From positions 78,972,234 to 79,036,233 of the forward strand of contig OY744532.1 of NCBI GenBank assembly GCA_963556195.1: a stretch of DNA of 64,000 bases, given 5' to 3'. Under the pieces are notes generated by a model. That model was not told the origin of the DNA. It saw only the letters and a list, made by a program, of their open reading frames with translations, and did not search any database. Position numbers and translations under genes: made by a program. This DNA is from Sepiola atlantica (lineage: Eukaryota; Mollusca; Cephalopoda; Sepiida; Sepiolidae). Numbering within the stretch: the first letter of the stretch is position 1; each line of letters starts with the position of its first letter. Below, piece after piece: positions 14,046 through 23,689 of the stretch.

Positions 14046-14276
14046 TTATAAGCATTTAAGTATATTAGTACTAGTGTTAAAATTAATCTTGTTAATAGTC
14101 GGGTTTTTTATTTTAATGTGTAGAGCTTCTAGTATGTGGAGTTTTTTTGTATAAGTATTGTGTTCTAGGATGTTAGTATTGTCTACGAGAAGTTTTCGGA
14201 TTTCCGAGCGGGGACAGAGATGTTCATTAATGAGGTGTCTGGCTATAGCACTATTATCGAATAGATGCATGGTCAA
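14046..14276 (-). pseudogene. Penelope-like element C-terminal fragment (after GIY-YIG)
   Basis: Minus frame reads FDNSAIARHLINEHLCP, then KLHILEALHIKIKNPTINKI, then NFNTSTNILKCL and a stop. This is the usual end of PLE polyproteins, where a GIY-YIG endonuclease follows the RT (S.IA.HL / ..LLEA..I...P.IN). The catalytic GIY-YIG residues themselves are not in this fragment. The right arm (14,277-14,432, plus strand) repeats the last ~50 codons. A related tail lies at 20,850-21,010 (minus). Confidence 0.65.
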
Positions 14277-14679
14277 ATCCGAAAACTTCTCGTAGACAAT
14301 ACTAAAATCCTAGAACACAATACTAATACAAAACAACTCCACATACTAGAAGCTCTACACATTAAAATAAAAAACCCGACTATTAACAAGATTAATTTTA
14401 ACACTAGTACTAATATACTTAAATGCTTATAATACTCAATAAATATAGGTTCATATTTAAATTTTCCCGCCATAATTTATTATAAATCTCACTCCAGGTC
14501 TTTACCTGATTGACATTATTCCACTAAAGATGGACCCAGATTGGTCAGAAAGTACTCTGGACCAAAATGTAAATTACGGCAGTTTCATCAGCCAATTCTC
14601 ATCCGGGATTAAGACTTTAATCCGGAAAATTGAAGGGATCAATACAAAAATATCTAAGCAAGAGTTGTCAGTGATTTTT

Positions 14680-14683
<4 letters not shown>

Positions 14684-14740
<57 letters not shown>
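14684..14740. repeat. (TA)n microsatellite
   Basis: About 28 units, directly continuing the outer end of the right PLE arm. Confidence 0.95.
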
Positions 14741-14741
<1 letters not shown>

Positions 14742-15109
14742 TTGCAAACACTACCCACCCACGGGTAATAATTACTGAGGCTGTAGTCTTCTTTAGAGAA
14801 AATAAAAGAATGATTTTTACTTGACATCATAGTTACTTGGAAGAAAACAACAAAATGATGATTTTCGTAATGTTATTTAATGTGTTCCAATGTGGAGGAA
14901 ATTTACAGTGCATGAACATAGTCAAATTATATTTTTAAGAGAAAACCAACAAAAAAATAAATTGATATGGTCTTTATTCAAAGTCGAGGAATTTTATTTT
15001 GTTTCAGCATAAAAATGAAACTGAATTTCCCATTAAAAACTAGTTATATTATATAATAATAGTTGGTCTACTTGGTATGAATCCAAATTGCTTATCTGTA
15101 AATAGTTAA

Positions 15110-15700
15110 TTTATTGTCATATGTTTTATCATCTGGTCACGAACGATTGACTCCAATACCTTGCATATTATACATGTCAGACTCACCGGCCTATAATTAC
15201 TTTGATCTTTCTTGTACCCTGTCTAGTGTATAGCAGTGACTCTAGAAGATTTCCACTCAGTCGTAAGTTTCGCTTCAGACAGACATTTGTTAATATTATC
15301 GACAGACGTATGCTTAGCAAAGTACTCAGTTCTTTCAATATTCTCGAGCTAATGTAATCAGGTCCAGGTGACTTGTCTATTTTCAGCTTGTCTTATTTTT
15401 GTTTCATAGTTTTTGGAGTTATTACTATACTGCTTACGTAATCTGTACTTTCAATCACTTTGTAATCCAGAGACGGCAATTCCTGATCTCAATCCACCGT
15501 GAATACGGAAGCGAAAACACTCTGCTAGTATACCTGCTTCATCACGATCATCATCTGATAATTTAGATTTATCATTGTCAGCATATAATCTGTAATTAAT
15601 GTTTTAGTCTTAGATTTCAACTGAACATATGTCCAAAATTTCTTTGGATTTACTGAACGCCCATAACAATTCTCTTTTAATATAATTTCACGGCTTTTCT
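15110..15700 (-). pseudogene. LINE reverse transcriptase, N-terminal RT region
   Basis: Minus strand with frameshifts gives KEILDICSVEI, then KLSDDDRDEAGILAECF, then TEWKSSRVTAIH, KKDQSNYRPVSLTCIICKVL and ESIVRDQMIKHM. The W..A.VTAIHK.G....NYRPVSLT..ICK.LE.I.RD block is the entry to the RT fingers in CR1/Jockey-type LINEs. It stops at about 15,110 before the catalytic motifs, so it is truncated at its 3' side. Confidence 0.85.
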
Positions 15701-15709
15701 AGTTAAATA

Positions 15710-16140
15710 CCGTACTTTGTTTCGGATCCACTTATAGGAGAAAGGGCAAAAGGTTTGTTGTGGTGATGGTGGTGGTGGTTGGGCGGTAATGAGCAAAACA
15801 AAAATGAAAATAGGATGACTTCCGGGCAACGCTGGGTAGATAAAACTAGTTTAAAAGTACAACTCTTTTGTCGAAACCGTTTGTGCCTGGTGAGTGCATA
15901 CATTTGTGAGGTTATTTTCAAAAGTATACAACGAAACGCAATGTCCATCGTTATTCTGTGCATGGAACCTTAAGACAATCGCCATTTTTATTTGTGTTAA
16001 GTGGGGTTAGCTTTTTCGCCGTCTATGCATTATTCAGCGCGTTCCTCTTTTGTCGACACTTGGCGTGACGTTTGTTTGTGCCCAGTCAACTGATTACCTC
16101 CCTTTGCTAATGTACTTTGTACCTTTAGTATTTATTATTT
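15710..16140. other. unassigned stretch with short (GGT)n
   Basis: A short GGT/GAT run lies at about 15,758-15,781. No gene recognised. Confidence 0.4.
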
Positions 16141-16146
16141 ATTCAT

Positions 16147-16148
16147 TC

Positions 16149-16222
<74 letters not shown>
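16147..16222. repeat. (TTA)n microsatellite
   Basis: About 25 units, followed by TTTA-type runs to about 16,250. Confidence 0.95.
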
Positions 16223-16223
<1 letters not shown>

Positions 16224-16889
16224 TATTTATTTATCTATTTATTTATTTACTTTTTGTTCTGCTTTGTTTTATTCTATCGTTTCGTTTATGTCCCTTAAGA
16301 TGATCTTGGTGAACCCGAGCGGTCTCACAGGAATAGTAAAATATTTACAGAGCCAGAAAGGCAATAAAGTGAACCATTCGACTAACTCGAAGAAAACAGC
16401 AAAAAGACATAGAAAATTGTCGAACGGAGACGAAACGAAAATGAGAAAACAATATTGTTGGTAATAAAACTGACGCGTTTATAACTGTCTACTTTCTCAC
16501 ACATACTGTCACACTCAGACACATACACAATGTGTATTACACATATGTATTTACATGTGTGTATATCTATATGTACACATACTTGGTAAAAGTAAATAGA
16601 CACCATTGTTGTCATTAATAACGGCGACTGCTGTCAGGATGTCCTGATTGACCTAGGCGCGCGATGATATTTATTATTTAGCCATTTCAATCCATTCGAA
16701 GGTCGCTCGGTTAACTCTGAAAAGTAGAATCCCGATTTTTGACGGCGATTTAACGCTGATTGAATCCATCTTTAGATGGATTTATAATATGGCTACTCTG
16801 AAACTCTGACAATTTTTAAAGCTTGTTTGGCTCGTGTCATACTTAAATGGTCATATATGATAACTATATTAATATTTAATATAACAGAA
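16223..16889. other. unassigned stretch
   Basis: No gene recognised. (CA)/(TA)-rich sequence lies around 16,500-16,580. Confidence 0.4.
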
Positions 16890-17030
16890 AATGTTTACTG
16901 CTTCTTTGTACAGCCCCGAGTGCTGGCTGTTGGCGAAGGAAACACAAAAAGACTATGAGTCCTGGAGACAAGGATGTTGCATTAGGCTTCCAGTCTGACC
17001 CAAATTACGCCGATCTTCATTAGATGATTT
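16890..17030 (+). pseudogene. short LINE RT fragment
   Basis: Plus frame reads LYSPECWLLAKETQKDYESW, RQGCCIRLPV, stop, then PKLRRSSLDDLK. This resembles the LYG.E.W.L.K...KRLE.WEMRCLRRI.....R..N.D block after the RT domain in several LINE clades. Very short and already stopped. Confidence 0.5.
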
Positions 17031-17266
17031 AAAATGAAAAAAAAAAAATGTAAAGAGTCAGGTTTTGAAACTAGTTGCATTTACGAGACGACATCATTCG
17101 AGTTTGGAATAATTCAGTTTAAAATGGGTAAGGTCGGAATTTTTGACCACAGCAAAACCAGTTATTTTCAATTTTGTTTGCTATTTTATCTTATCGATCG
17201 GACGATCTCATATTTTAAAATGGGTGTGACAGGTAATATCGTACGTGAATCACGAATAAGCATGTT

Positions 17267-17269
<3 letters not shown>

Positions 17270-17343
<74 letters not shown>
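17270..17343. repeat. (TA)n microsatellite
   Basis: About 37 units; no inverted flanks. Confidence 0.95.
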
Positions 17344-17349
<6 letters not shown>

Positions 17350-17599
17350 CATGCAATTTAATTCAGATTATAGTATTTTCGGTTCGACCAGATACACAAA
17401 AATAGAATTGTACATTAATTAAATGTACTTAAAGACGTAGAAATTAATAGAAATAATTCACAAAAATCAAATCTTATTGAACATGTCTCAAAAAAATTAC
17501 AAATCAGACATCTACGTAAGAGTTTTACACGGTTATTTTAATCAGGTTGAACCGATAGACGAAGCCTGGGTATCTCTAACAGACGCATAAATATAAGGT

Positions 17600-17601
<2 letters not shown>

Positions 17602-17637
<36 letters not shown>
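17602..17637. repeat. (TA)n microsatellite
   Basis: About 18 units, 120 bp upstream of a hammerhead-like motif. Confidence 0.95.
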
Positions 17638-17641
<4 letters not shown>

Positions 17642-17753
17642 ATGTATTGTATTAGTTTCTGTAGATGTAAATCCGTTGAAACTCCAGGGTTTATAAAAAG
17701 TGCTCAATAACAAGTAGAGCTGTTCTTTAGTATAAATCCTTGTCTTCTTTGGT

Positions 17754-17791
17754 CTGAAGAAGTGGACTCTCTGTGAAGAGTACAACCGAAA
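17754..17791 (+). ncRNA. hammerhead-like motif (relic)
   Basis: CTGAAGA at 17,754-17,760, an internal hairpin with ACTCT/AGAGT, then GAAA at 17,788-17,791. Stem I and III partners are not convincing. Confidence 0.3.
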
Positions 17792-17839
17792 TATGTATGC
17801 ACACATGTAACCAATAATGTTTATATAAATAAAAATTTA

Positions 17840-17842
<3 letters not shown>

Positions 17843-17898
<56 letters not shown>
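17843..17898. repeat. (TA)n microsatellite
   Basis: About 28 units. Confidence 0.95.
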
Positions 17899-17900
<2 letters not shown>

Positions 17901-18286
17901 TATCGTCATTGACAACAGTTCCATTGGAGTAAGATTTTAACTGGGCATACAAGTGCAAGTTGAAAAAATATGAATATCTACAAGATGTTTTATTGCCAAC
18001 TCGACTTCTGTATTCTGGACTAATTTTGGTCTTTCCTCATCTGACAAGAAGAAATATATCAAGAGGATACAATACAAGGCTCCAACTGCATAACCGAAGA
18101 TATGTCAATCCCACAGAATGACGACAATCAAACAAAGTTTGGCAGTATCGTGATTTACTGCCAGTGCGCTCTGGGCTAGTGGTAATGAAGCTTAGGGTGA
18201 GAAACTATTTCTGAACCCAGGGTCATCATCTGATGAAGTCTTTTTTCGAAGCAATACTGCTGTACAAGCCATAACTATAGTATTCA

Positions 18287-18290
<4 letters not shown>
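17899..18290. other. unassigned stretch
   Basis: Less AT-rich than its surroundings. No domain recognised in any frame. Confidence 0.4.

Positions 18291-18353
<63 letters not shown>
18291..18353. repeat. (TA)n microsatellite
   Basis: About 31 units. Confidence 0.95.
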
Positions 18354-18355
<2 letters not shown>

Positions 18356-18394
18356 AGAGATGAGAGATGAATAATAAATAAATTGTATAGATAC

Positions 18395-18740
18395 AATGTT
18401 TATTTAAACATCAGAAGTTCAAGGCATGGAGTTTCATATCTTTAATCCATGGATTTTCAAAGACAAACTCTTTTCATCAGAGGATAAAAACCGGAAGTAT
18501 AAGTGTCAATATTATCGGCAACATTTAACTTTGAAAAACTTTTTACACAAAAAACAAACGACAAAGAATCTGTTGGTAGAAAGGAAAACGTAAAGTTAGG
18601 GTAGTACCCGTCAAAAACAAAACAGCTTTTATAGTGGAAATAGATGTTTGAAAAAGAATCAAAGTTTTTAGGAGTCCAAATATTGTTGTTAAAGAGTCTA
18701 ATTATTCGACGATTATTCATCTCTTGAATTGATTGCTCTA
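18395..18740 (-). repeat. dispersed repeat family E, copy 1
   Basis: Shares segments with 37,290-37,450, including 'ttttcaaagacaaactc' versus 'ttttcaaagaaaattct', the following 'tcagagga' / 'tcagtgga', and 'aactttgaaaa'. The shared part includes a CTGANGA-hairpin-GAAA motif on the minus strand. Coding origin unknown. Confidence 0.5.
18455..18480 (-). ncRNA. hammerhead-like motif
   Basis: CTGATGA (18,474-18,480), stem AAAGA/TCTTT with a 5-nt loop, then GAAA (18,455-18,458). Core and stem II are in exact hammerhead register. Stem III and the cleavage NUH are not apparent. Confidence 0.4.
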
Positions 18741-18813
18741 TTCAATATATTGAGCTTTATATTATCACGATAGATTATTATTAAACGATACATTGCTGAT
18801 CTTTAATTTAATA

Positions 18814-18972
<159 letters not shown>

Positions 18973-19044
18973 CGGAACGAGTGCACGCTACGCCCGTGAA
19001 TTAAATAAAAGGTTTCGTTCGAAATTCCGTCCGAACAGATACAC

Positions 19045-19076
19045 CTGAAGAAGGCCGAAGTTTGCAGCGGCGGAAA
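19045..19076 (+). ncRNA. hammerhead-like motif in left arm
   Basis: CTGAAGA at 19,045-19,051, stem GCC/GGC, then GAAA at 19,073-19,076. Mirrored at 19,768-19,799 (minus). A better-paired relative (GGCC/GGCC) lies at 20,090-20,121. Confidence 0.35.
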
Positions 19077-19415
19077 CGTTGTGATGATAACACCTAAGAT
19101 GCGAACAGTAGTCCAAATAATCGTAATCATACAAATTATCAATCCTCATCTAAAGAATTTAGAAACATAGATATATATATATATATATAAATATATATAT
19201 ACATATTATAGTCATCTACAGGCCCGTGTATTGTCTTTTCAAATCTCATCAGTGCTACTAGATATAGCTGATGCACCATCCCTGAGATATGAACCTCAGA
19301 CACTAGTTACAACCTATAATGTTCTACTTAAACTAACGTGCCTGCTAATAAATGAAATATACATACATCGCTTATATATATATATATTTATATATATATA
19401 TATATATTAATGTGT

Positions 19416-19469
<54 letters not shown>

Positions 19470-19767
19470 CGATGTATGTATATTTCATTTATTAGCAGGC
19501 ACGTTAGTTTAAGTAGAACATTATAGGTTGTAACTAGTGTCTGAGGTTCATATCTCAGGGATGGTGCATCAGCTATATCTAGTAGCACTGATGAGATTTG
19601 AAAAGACAATACACGGGCCTGTAGATGACTATAATATGTATATATATATTTATATATATATATATATATATATCTATGTTTCTAAATTCTTTAGATGAGG
19701 ATTGATAATTTGTATGATTACGATTATTTGGACTACTGTTCGCATCTTAGGTGTTATCATCACAACG

Positions 19768-19799
19768 TTTCCGCCGCTGCAAACTTCGGCCTTCTTCAG
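19768..19799 (-). ncRNA. hammerhead-like motif in right arm
   Basis: Exact reverse-complement duplicate of the left-arm motif: CTGAAGA at 19,793-19,799, GAAA at 19,768-19,771. Confidence 0.35.
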
Positions 19800-19924
19800 G
19801 TGTATCTGTTCGGACGGAATTTCGAACGAAACCTTTTATTTAATTCACGGGCGTAGCGTGCACTCGTTCCGTCAGCCATGGCTGGGGAAAGTCTTTAATA
19901 ATTCGCAATTCTTCGTATCGCCCG

Positions 19925-20007
19925 CACTGAGGATTGAACCTTCAACCTTCAGATGACTGTCACTTAGAACTGAATTTTACTTAGTACTATATCCACTGCT
20001 ACCCCGT
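19925..20007 (-). other. tRNA-like SINE head
   Basis: Minus strand: box A-like 'tagcagtggatatagta' and box B 'ggttcaatcc', spaced as in a tRNA. Lies just beyond the right arm of the palindrome. Not a functional tRNA: no clean acceptor stem. Confidence 0.5.
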
Positions 20008-20009
20008 GG

Positions 20010-20180
20010 ATTAAGTAAAAAGTTCTGTTCGAAAGTCCGCCAAGATTCTCGAGTTCGACAGAAATATTTCCGAGTTCGAAAAGATACACCTGAAGAAGGC
20101 CGGAGGTTACAGCGGCCGAAACGTTGTGATGATAACACTCAAAATGAGAACACTAGTCCGAATAATCGAAATCATATGAA
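20010..20180 (+). repeat. diverged relative of the palindrome arm
   Basis: Repeats the order of 19,000-19,130: 'gattaagtaaaaagttctgt', 'aagatacacctgaagaaggc', 'cgaaacgttgtgatgataac'. It is clearly older than the two arms and ends at a (TA)n array. Confidence 0.75.
20090..20121 (+). ncRNA. hammerhead-like motif
   Basis: CTGAAGA (20,090-20,096), one extra A, stem GGCC/GGCC with a 12-nt loop, then GAAA (20,118-20,121). The extra base before stem II departs from the canonical fold. Confidence 0.4.

Positions 20181-20181
<1 letters not shown>

Positions 20182-20225
<44 letters not shown>
20182..20225. repeat. (TA)n microsatellite
   Basis: About 22 units at the end of the family member above. Confidence 0.95.
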
Positions 20226-20228
<3 letters not shown>

Positions 20229-20452
20229 AAATTAACATCTTTGAAGCACGGATTAGAATGTATTTAAGTGAAATATTTTGAAAATCAACAATCGTGCAAT
20301 TTTAAATGAAAAATTCATTTATTTAATTTTTTTTTTGCAAGCTTTCGTTGTAGAACAACCTTGTCAGGCGAGACTGTCTTATAGTTTTTTTCTTTCTTTT
20401 CTTCCTCCTCATTTTGATGGTATTAACCGCGAGGGGTCGAATCATATTTTTA

Positions 20453-20497
20453 CCTACATACGCTAGTGTTTCGAGCTTTCGCTCTAATCAGTGCAAG
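20453..20497 (-). ncRNA. hammerhead ribozyme, type I fold, core position 8 changed
   Basis: Minus strand, in order: stem I strand CTTGCA; core CTGATTA (canonical CTGATGA, so G8 is U); stem II GAGC-GAAA-GCTC; GAAA; short stem III region CACTAGCG; UA; stem I strand TGTAGG. Stem I pairs over 6 bp with wobbles. Stem III has an A/C mismatch. G8 is the general acid of the family, so this copy is expected to be inactive. It lies 18 bp downstream of a tRNA-like region on the same strand. Confidence 0.6.
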
Positions 20498-20514
20498 AAT
20501 GATAATCTCGGACG

Positions 20515-20592
20515 GGCGCAAGGTTCGAACCCCTGCCACAAAATCAACCTAGACTCCGTAAGCAAGCGCCGTAACCATTAGGCCACGGGAAG
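20515..20592 (-). other. tRNA-like Pol III promoter region upstream of hammerhead
   Basis: Minus strand has a textbook box A (TGGCCTAATGG) and box B (GGGTTCGAACC). The order tRNA-like then hammerhead matches the 62.5-63.3 kb array and the 23.3 kb locus, although the sequences are otherwise unrelated. Probably the head of a tRNA-derived element, not a tRNA gene. Confidence 0.65.
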
Positions 20593-20607
20593 TAGAAAGT
20601 TATCATT

Positions 20608-20800
20608 TATGCAGGCTTCATTGAATACTACGGAGTTTTTTCTTTTATTATCTTTGTTATCTTCTCGATGCCGCGAGCAAGTTTTCTGGTTTCGGGTGGT
20701 AGTTTCAACACCATGTCTCGAAGCGTTGTTTCTTCGGACATCACTACAAGCGCTTTCGATCTCGCGATCGTCATCAGGAGTCGTGTCTTAGTTTTCCTAT
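20608..20800 (-). mobile_element. PLE 3' region / family shared with 58.2 kb element
   Basis: Shares 'caggcttcatt', 'cggagtt' and 'gcgctttcg' in order with 58,206-58,385. On the minus strand it lies directly downstream of the PLE C-terminal fragment at 20,850-21,010, so it is best read as PLE 3' or pseudo-LTR sequence. Confidence 0.5.
20754..20777 (-). ncRNA. hammerhead-like motif in PLE 3' region
   Basis: CTGATGA (20,771-20,777), one extra C, stem GATC/GATC with GCGA loop, then GAAA (20,754-20,757). Position downstream of a PLE coding end agrees with the known occurrence of hammerheads in PLE terminal sequence. Confidence 0.45.
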
Positions 20801-20849
20801 TCGCGCTGTTAAATTTTTTATAATGTTTTTCAAAAAAATATTTTAATTA

Positions 20850-21010
20850 TGAAAGACGGGTAGGGTGTTAGTGCCAGTATTAAATGATATCTTGCTAATG
20901 TTGGGTTGCAGTTTTTTTTTATGTATACGGCTTCAAGGATTTTTAGTCTGCGTGTACAATTATTTTTATGGATGATTTTAGTGTTAGTATGTTCCTATGG
21001 TCAAGTAATT
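20850..21010 (-). pseudogene. PLE C-terminal fragment
   Basis: Minus frames give RRLKILEAVYIKKK, LQPNISKISF, NTGTNTLPVFHN, parallel to KLHILEALHIKIKNPTINKI / NFNTSTNILK at 14,046. Frameshifted further upstream. Confidence 0.6.
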
Positions 21011-21045
21011 GTTTAGTCGAAGATTTCCAGCACGTATACATATTT

Positions 21046-21105
21046 GGTTTAATGGCAAGAGTGTTCACTAATAGTCCGGGAGATCAGGGTTCAATCTTTG
21101 GTCGA
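21046..21105 (+). other. tRNA-like SINE head
   Basis: Box A-like 'tggtttaatggcaagagtg' and box B 'gggttcaatc' with tRNA-like spacing. No hammerhead follows. Confidence 0.5.
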
Positions 21106-21169
21106 GTCATACGAAAAATTTAACAAATTGTACTCCACTCTTTGCTAAATGCTCAGCAGTATAAAGTGA

Positions 21170-21250
21170 GGATCAAGGGTAAGTGGGGTAATTCTTGAAA
21201 AGGATCAAGGGTAAGTGGGGTAATTCTTGAAAAGGATCAAGGGTAAGTGG
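21170..21250. repeat. 32-bp tandem duplication, ~2.5 copies
   Basis: 'ggatcaagggtaagtggggt' starts at 21,170 and 21,202, and a partial copy starts at 21,234. Copies are essentially identical, so it is a young duplication. Confidence 0.9.
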
Positions 21251-21259
21251 CGCCTTATC

Positions 21260-22900
21260 TTACACTTCCGAGTAGTAGCATATGAAAAAGGAGCTTTCGG
21301 GTTTCCTTCGACTATGGTCAACCACTTCACTTTACTTTATACACACTGCGGCCACTATGCTACTTTCTTGTAGCCAAAACATATCTGAACCGTATAATAT
21401 TCATAAGAAGAGACCAAATACATCATGGAAACTGCAGTAAAACTTAGATTAAACCATGCCATTTTTACCTGATTGCGTTCATACTAATAGTTGAAACAGG
21501 AAAAACTACAGAGAAACACGGACTTTGTTTTTGGATGGAGGGGCATAACTACATCAGATCATCTTCTATCATGGTCTTACATTTAAATAAATATATAATG
21601 TATATATTAAATATGTACTGTGCAAATATGGAAAATGCGTTCTTGTATTTGATTGTTACAGTGAATAACCTTCAGTAATAGACATGACTACTTTGAGAAG
21701 CCGAGTAAATTCTGTATCTGTACACTGTGAATTACCTATGGTTCCAGCAATGAAGAAGTACATTTCATTGGCAAATAAACATCTATCCTTTGGTTCATCC
21801 ATAAGGTTCAGCAAATGTCGTCCGATTTTCGAAATTTAAAATGACTTATTCTTGGCTCGATTCTGACGCTTTCAAATATTAGCTCTACATGAAAGTATTC
21901 ACCTAGGAGATATTCTTGCAGATAGCAATTGTTCTTTTTTGCCCTTCTTGCCCCCTCAATTCCAGTATGTTCAAAGATCTGGACACTCATCAAAAGTGGT
22001 TGTATCGCTAAAACTTGCTTTAGTTATGTTTACCTCTGAGATGAAGGTTCTCGAAGCGTTTTTCTTTGCTTCTAGTTCCCAACTCCGTTACATTATCAAT
22101 AGTTCTCTTTATCGTCCGACGTCCCTCGCGTAAATCTTTTGATATCTCAAATATGGATATTCACTCACTAAATAAATTATTTTCTGCTTTCAGTATAACG
22201 TATTTACATCACCCATCTTTCGACATATATAAACGAAAAGCGATGTATTATATTTAATATGCCTTAATCTAATATCAGTTTATAAGAAGTTGAATTATTT
22301 TAAGGTGATGACAATGCAATTTTTGTTAAACTCACCGTCTGATACGAGGTTACGGCAAATATATACAATGATAATATTAAATAATTCAATTATCTCCAAT
22401 TAAATATTCATTCATCAACCTAGTTTATCGAATCAGAATGGTAGTGTATGGCACCATATATTATTATTTCTTTAAATATTTGAGGTATACCTCCTTTTCA
22501 AAATAATTTTTTTTACTCTATTCAGAAAGTGTTTTGGCCTTGAAGACGGAAACTGGAATCTGGGAAATTATGAGTTGTATTTTGTAGCAATATAGCAGAA
22601 AGTTAATATATTTCACTCAGTTAATTTTCATAAATTCCAAATATCTCGTGGTTACAAATGTTGTACGAAACTTAAAAAAGAGTTGAATTAGTTTTATACT
22701 AAAGAATACTCACTTATCAAGGTCCCAATACACTGGACGACAAGGGTTAAAAAGATTTTCAGTTTGATAATGAAAAATACTACGAGAGGATAGAAAACGG
22801 TGAATAGAATGGATGAAATTTGATTACTTACGAGGAGTTCTCATCAAGTATTCGTTGATATTAGACTTGTTGATATTAGACTTGAGGATTGACGATAAAA
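21260..22900. other. unassigned 1.6-kb stretch
   Basis: Several short frames (for example 21,808-21,993 minus and 21,939-22,257 plus) but no domain, splice-like structure or repeat I recognise. Confidence 0.4.
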
Positions 22901-22904
22901 GAAA

Positions 22905-22990
22905 GCATTTCCTTGACATGGGATTCCACAGATGGGAAGTTCTTGAAAAGTAACTCTGTTTATGGAAATTCATATCGGTTTTCTGTACAC
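22905..22990 (-). pseudogene. LINE C-terminal scrap
   Basis: Nucleotide similarity to 1,786-1,870 in the FFPRT.RLWN block ('gggaagttcttgaaaagtaa' against 'gggtagttcttggaaagaag'). Too short to classify. Confidence 0.45.
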
Positions 22991-23324
22991 AGAGAACGAA
23001 CGAAAATAATTAAACAGTAGGTAGGCACGTGTGAATTATAAGTAAAACAAATCTTTCCACTGTTTGAATGCATTTAACTTTTAAATTAAAAAGAAAACGG
23101 TTAAAAGGGGATAAAATCACTAGAATCGGACATTTCAAACCAAAATTTCGACAAGAACAGACGCCACAGCTAAGTAACAAAATTCCACAAAAAAAAAGAA
23201 AAAAAAGAAAGAAAAAATATTGTCAGTATTTTCCTGATTAAGGTTCTTGTACAGATCGCAAATTCGAAATAAATAATATGTTTATTAAAAAAAAGTGTAT
23301 GTTAATTTCAATTACCGTCTGTGG

Positions 23325-23390
23325 CAATTTCTCTCAGGCGTTAGGCTCGTGATTCTAGGCTGAATGTACAAACTGCGTTCGATCCCACCA
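23325..23390 (+). other. tRNA-like region upstream of hammerhead
   Basis: Box B 'gcgttcgatccca' is clear; box A ('tggcaatttctc') is weak. Followed within about 8 bp by a hammerhead ribozyme. Confidence 0.5.
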
Positions 23391-23393
23391 CTG

Positions 23394-23437
23394 CTGCACT
23401 GATGAGGTTAGAACACCCGAAACGATATCGTCTGTAG
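23394..23437 (+). ncRNA. hammerhead ribozyme candidate, type I, GUC cleavage site
   Basis: Elements in order: stem I strand CTGCA (23,394-23,398); core CTGATGA (23,399-23,405); stem II region, 13 nt beginning GG and ending CCC; GAAA (23,419-23,422); stem III CG-ATAT-CG; then UC, with predicted cleavage after C at 23,432; stem I partner TGTAG (23,433-23,437). All core residues are canonical. Stem II is weak (2 bp in strict register). Very short stem III is typical of PLE/retrozyme hammerheads, which often act as dimers. Confidence 0.7.
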
Positions 23438-23463
23438 GTATAGAAACACTTTAATATTAAACA

Positions 23464-23464
<1 letters not shown>

Positions 23465-23516
<52 letters not shown>
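23465..23516. repeat. (TA)n microsatellite
   Basis: About 25 units, 30 bp after the hammerhead. Confidence 0.95.
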
Positions 23517-23521
<5 letters not shown>

Positions 23522-23689
23522 TATTTTGTTTATTATTAATATTATTTTGTTATTTCCTTCATTATTTTTTTTGCTTGTCCTCTATTATATTTGTCTGATT
23601 TATGTTTTATGGATATTTTCATTAAATTTTATTTTAACTTTATGTTTTATTATTATTGAAATTTGTTATTATTATACTTATTATATTTA

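Larger units (their letters stand above)
13793..14686. repeat. inverted duplication, ~410-bp arms, 75-bp spacer, PLE-derived
   Basis: Left arm 13,793-14,201 and right arm 14,277-14,686 are reverse complements at roughly 90% identity. Both encode the same PLE tail and downstream sequence, and both outer ends run into microsatellites. The spacer continues the PLE coding sequence of the left arm only, so the right arm looks like a truncated, inverted copy of the left. Confidence 0.9.

Noticed and set aside
18225..18265. CTGATGAAG...CGAAGC as a hammerhead
   Set aside because: GAAA is missing and the stem does not pair.
20515..20592. Functional tRNA gene (also 43,610, 57,460, 62,841)
   Set aside because: Box A/B are good but acceptor and anticodon stems do not close cleanly; they head longer repeats.
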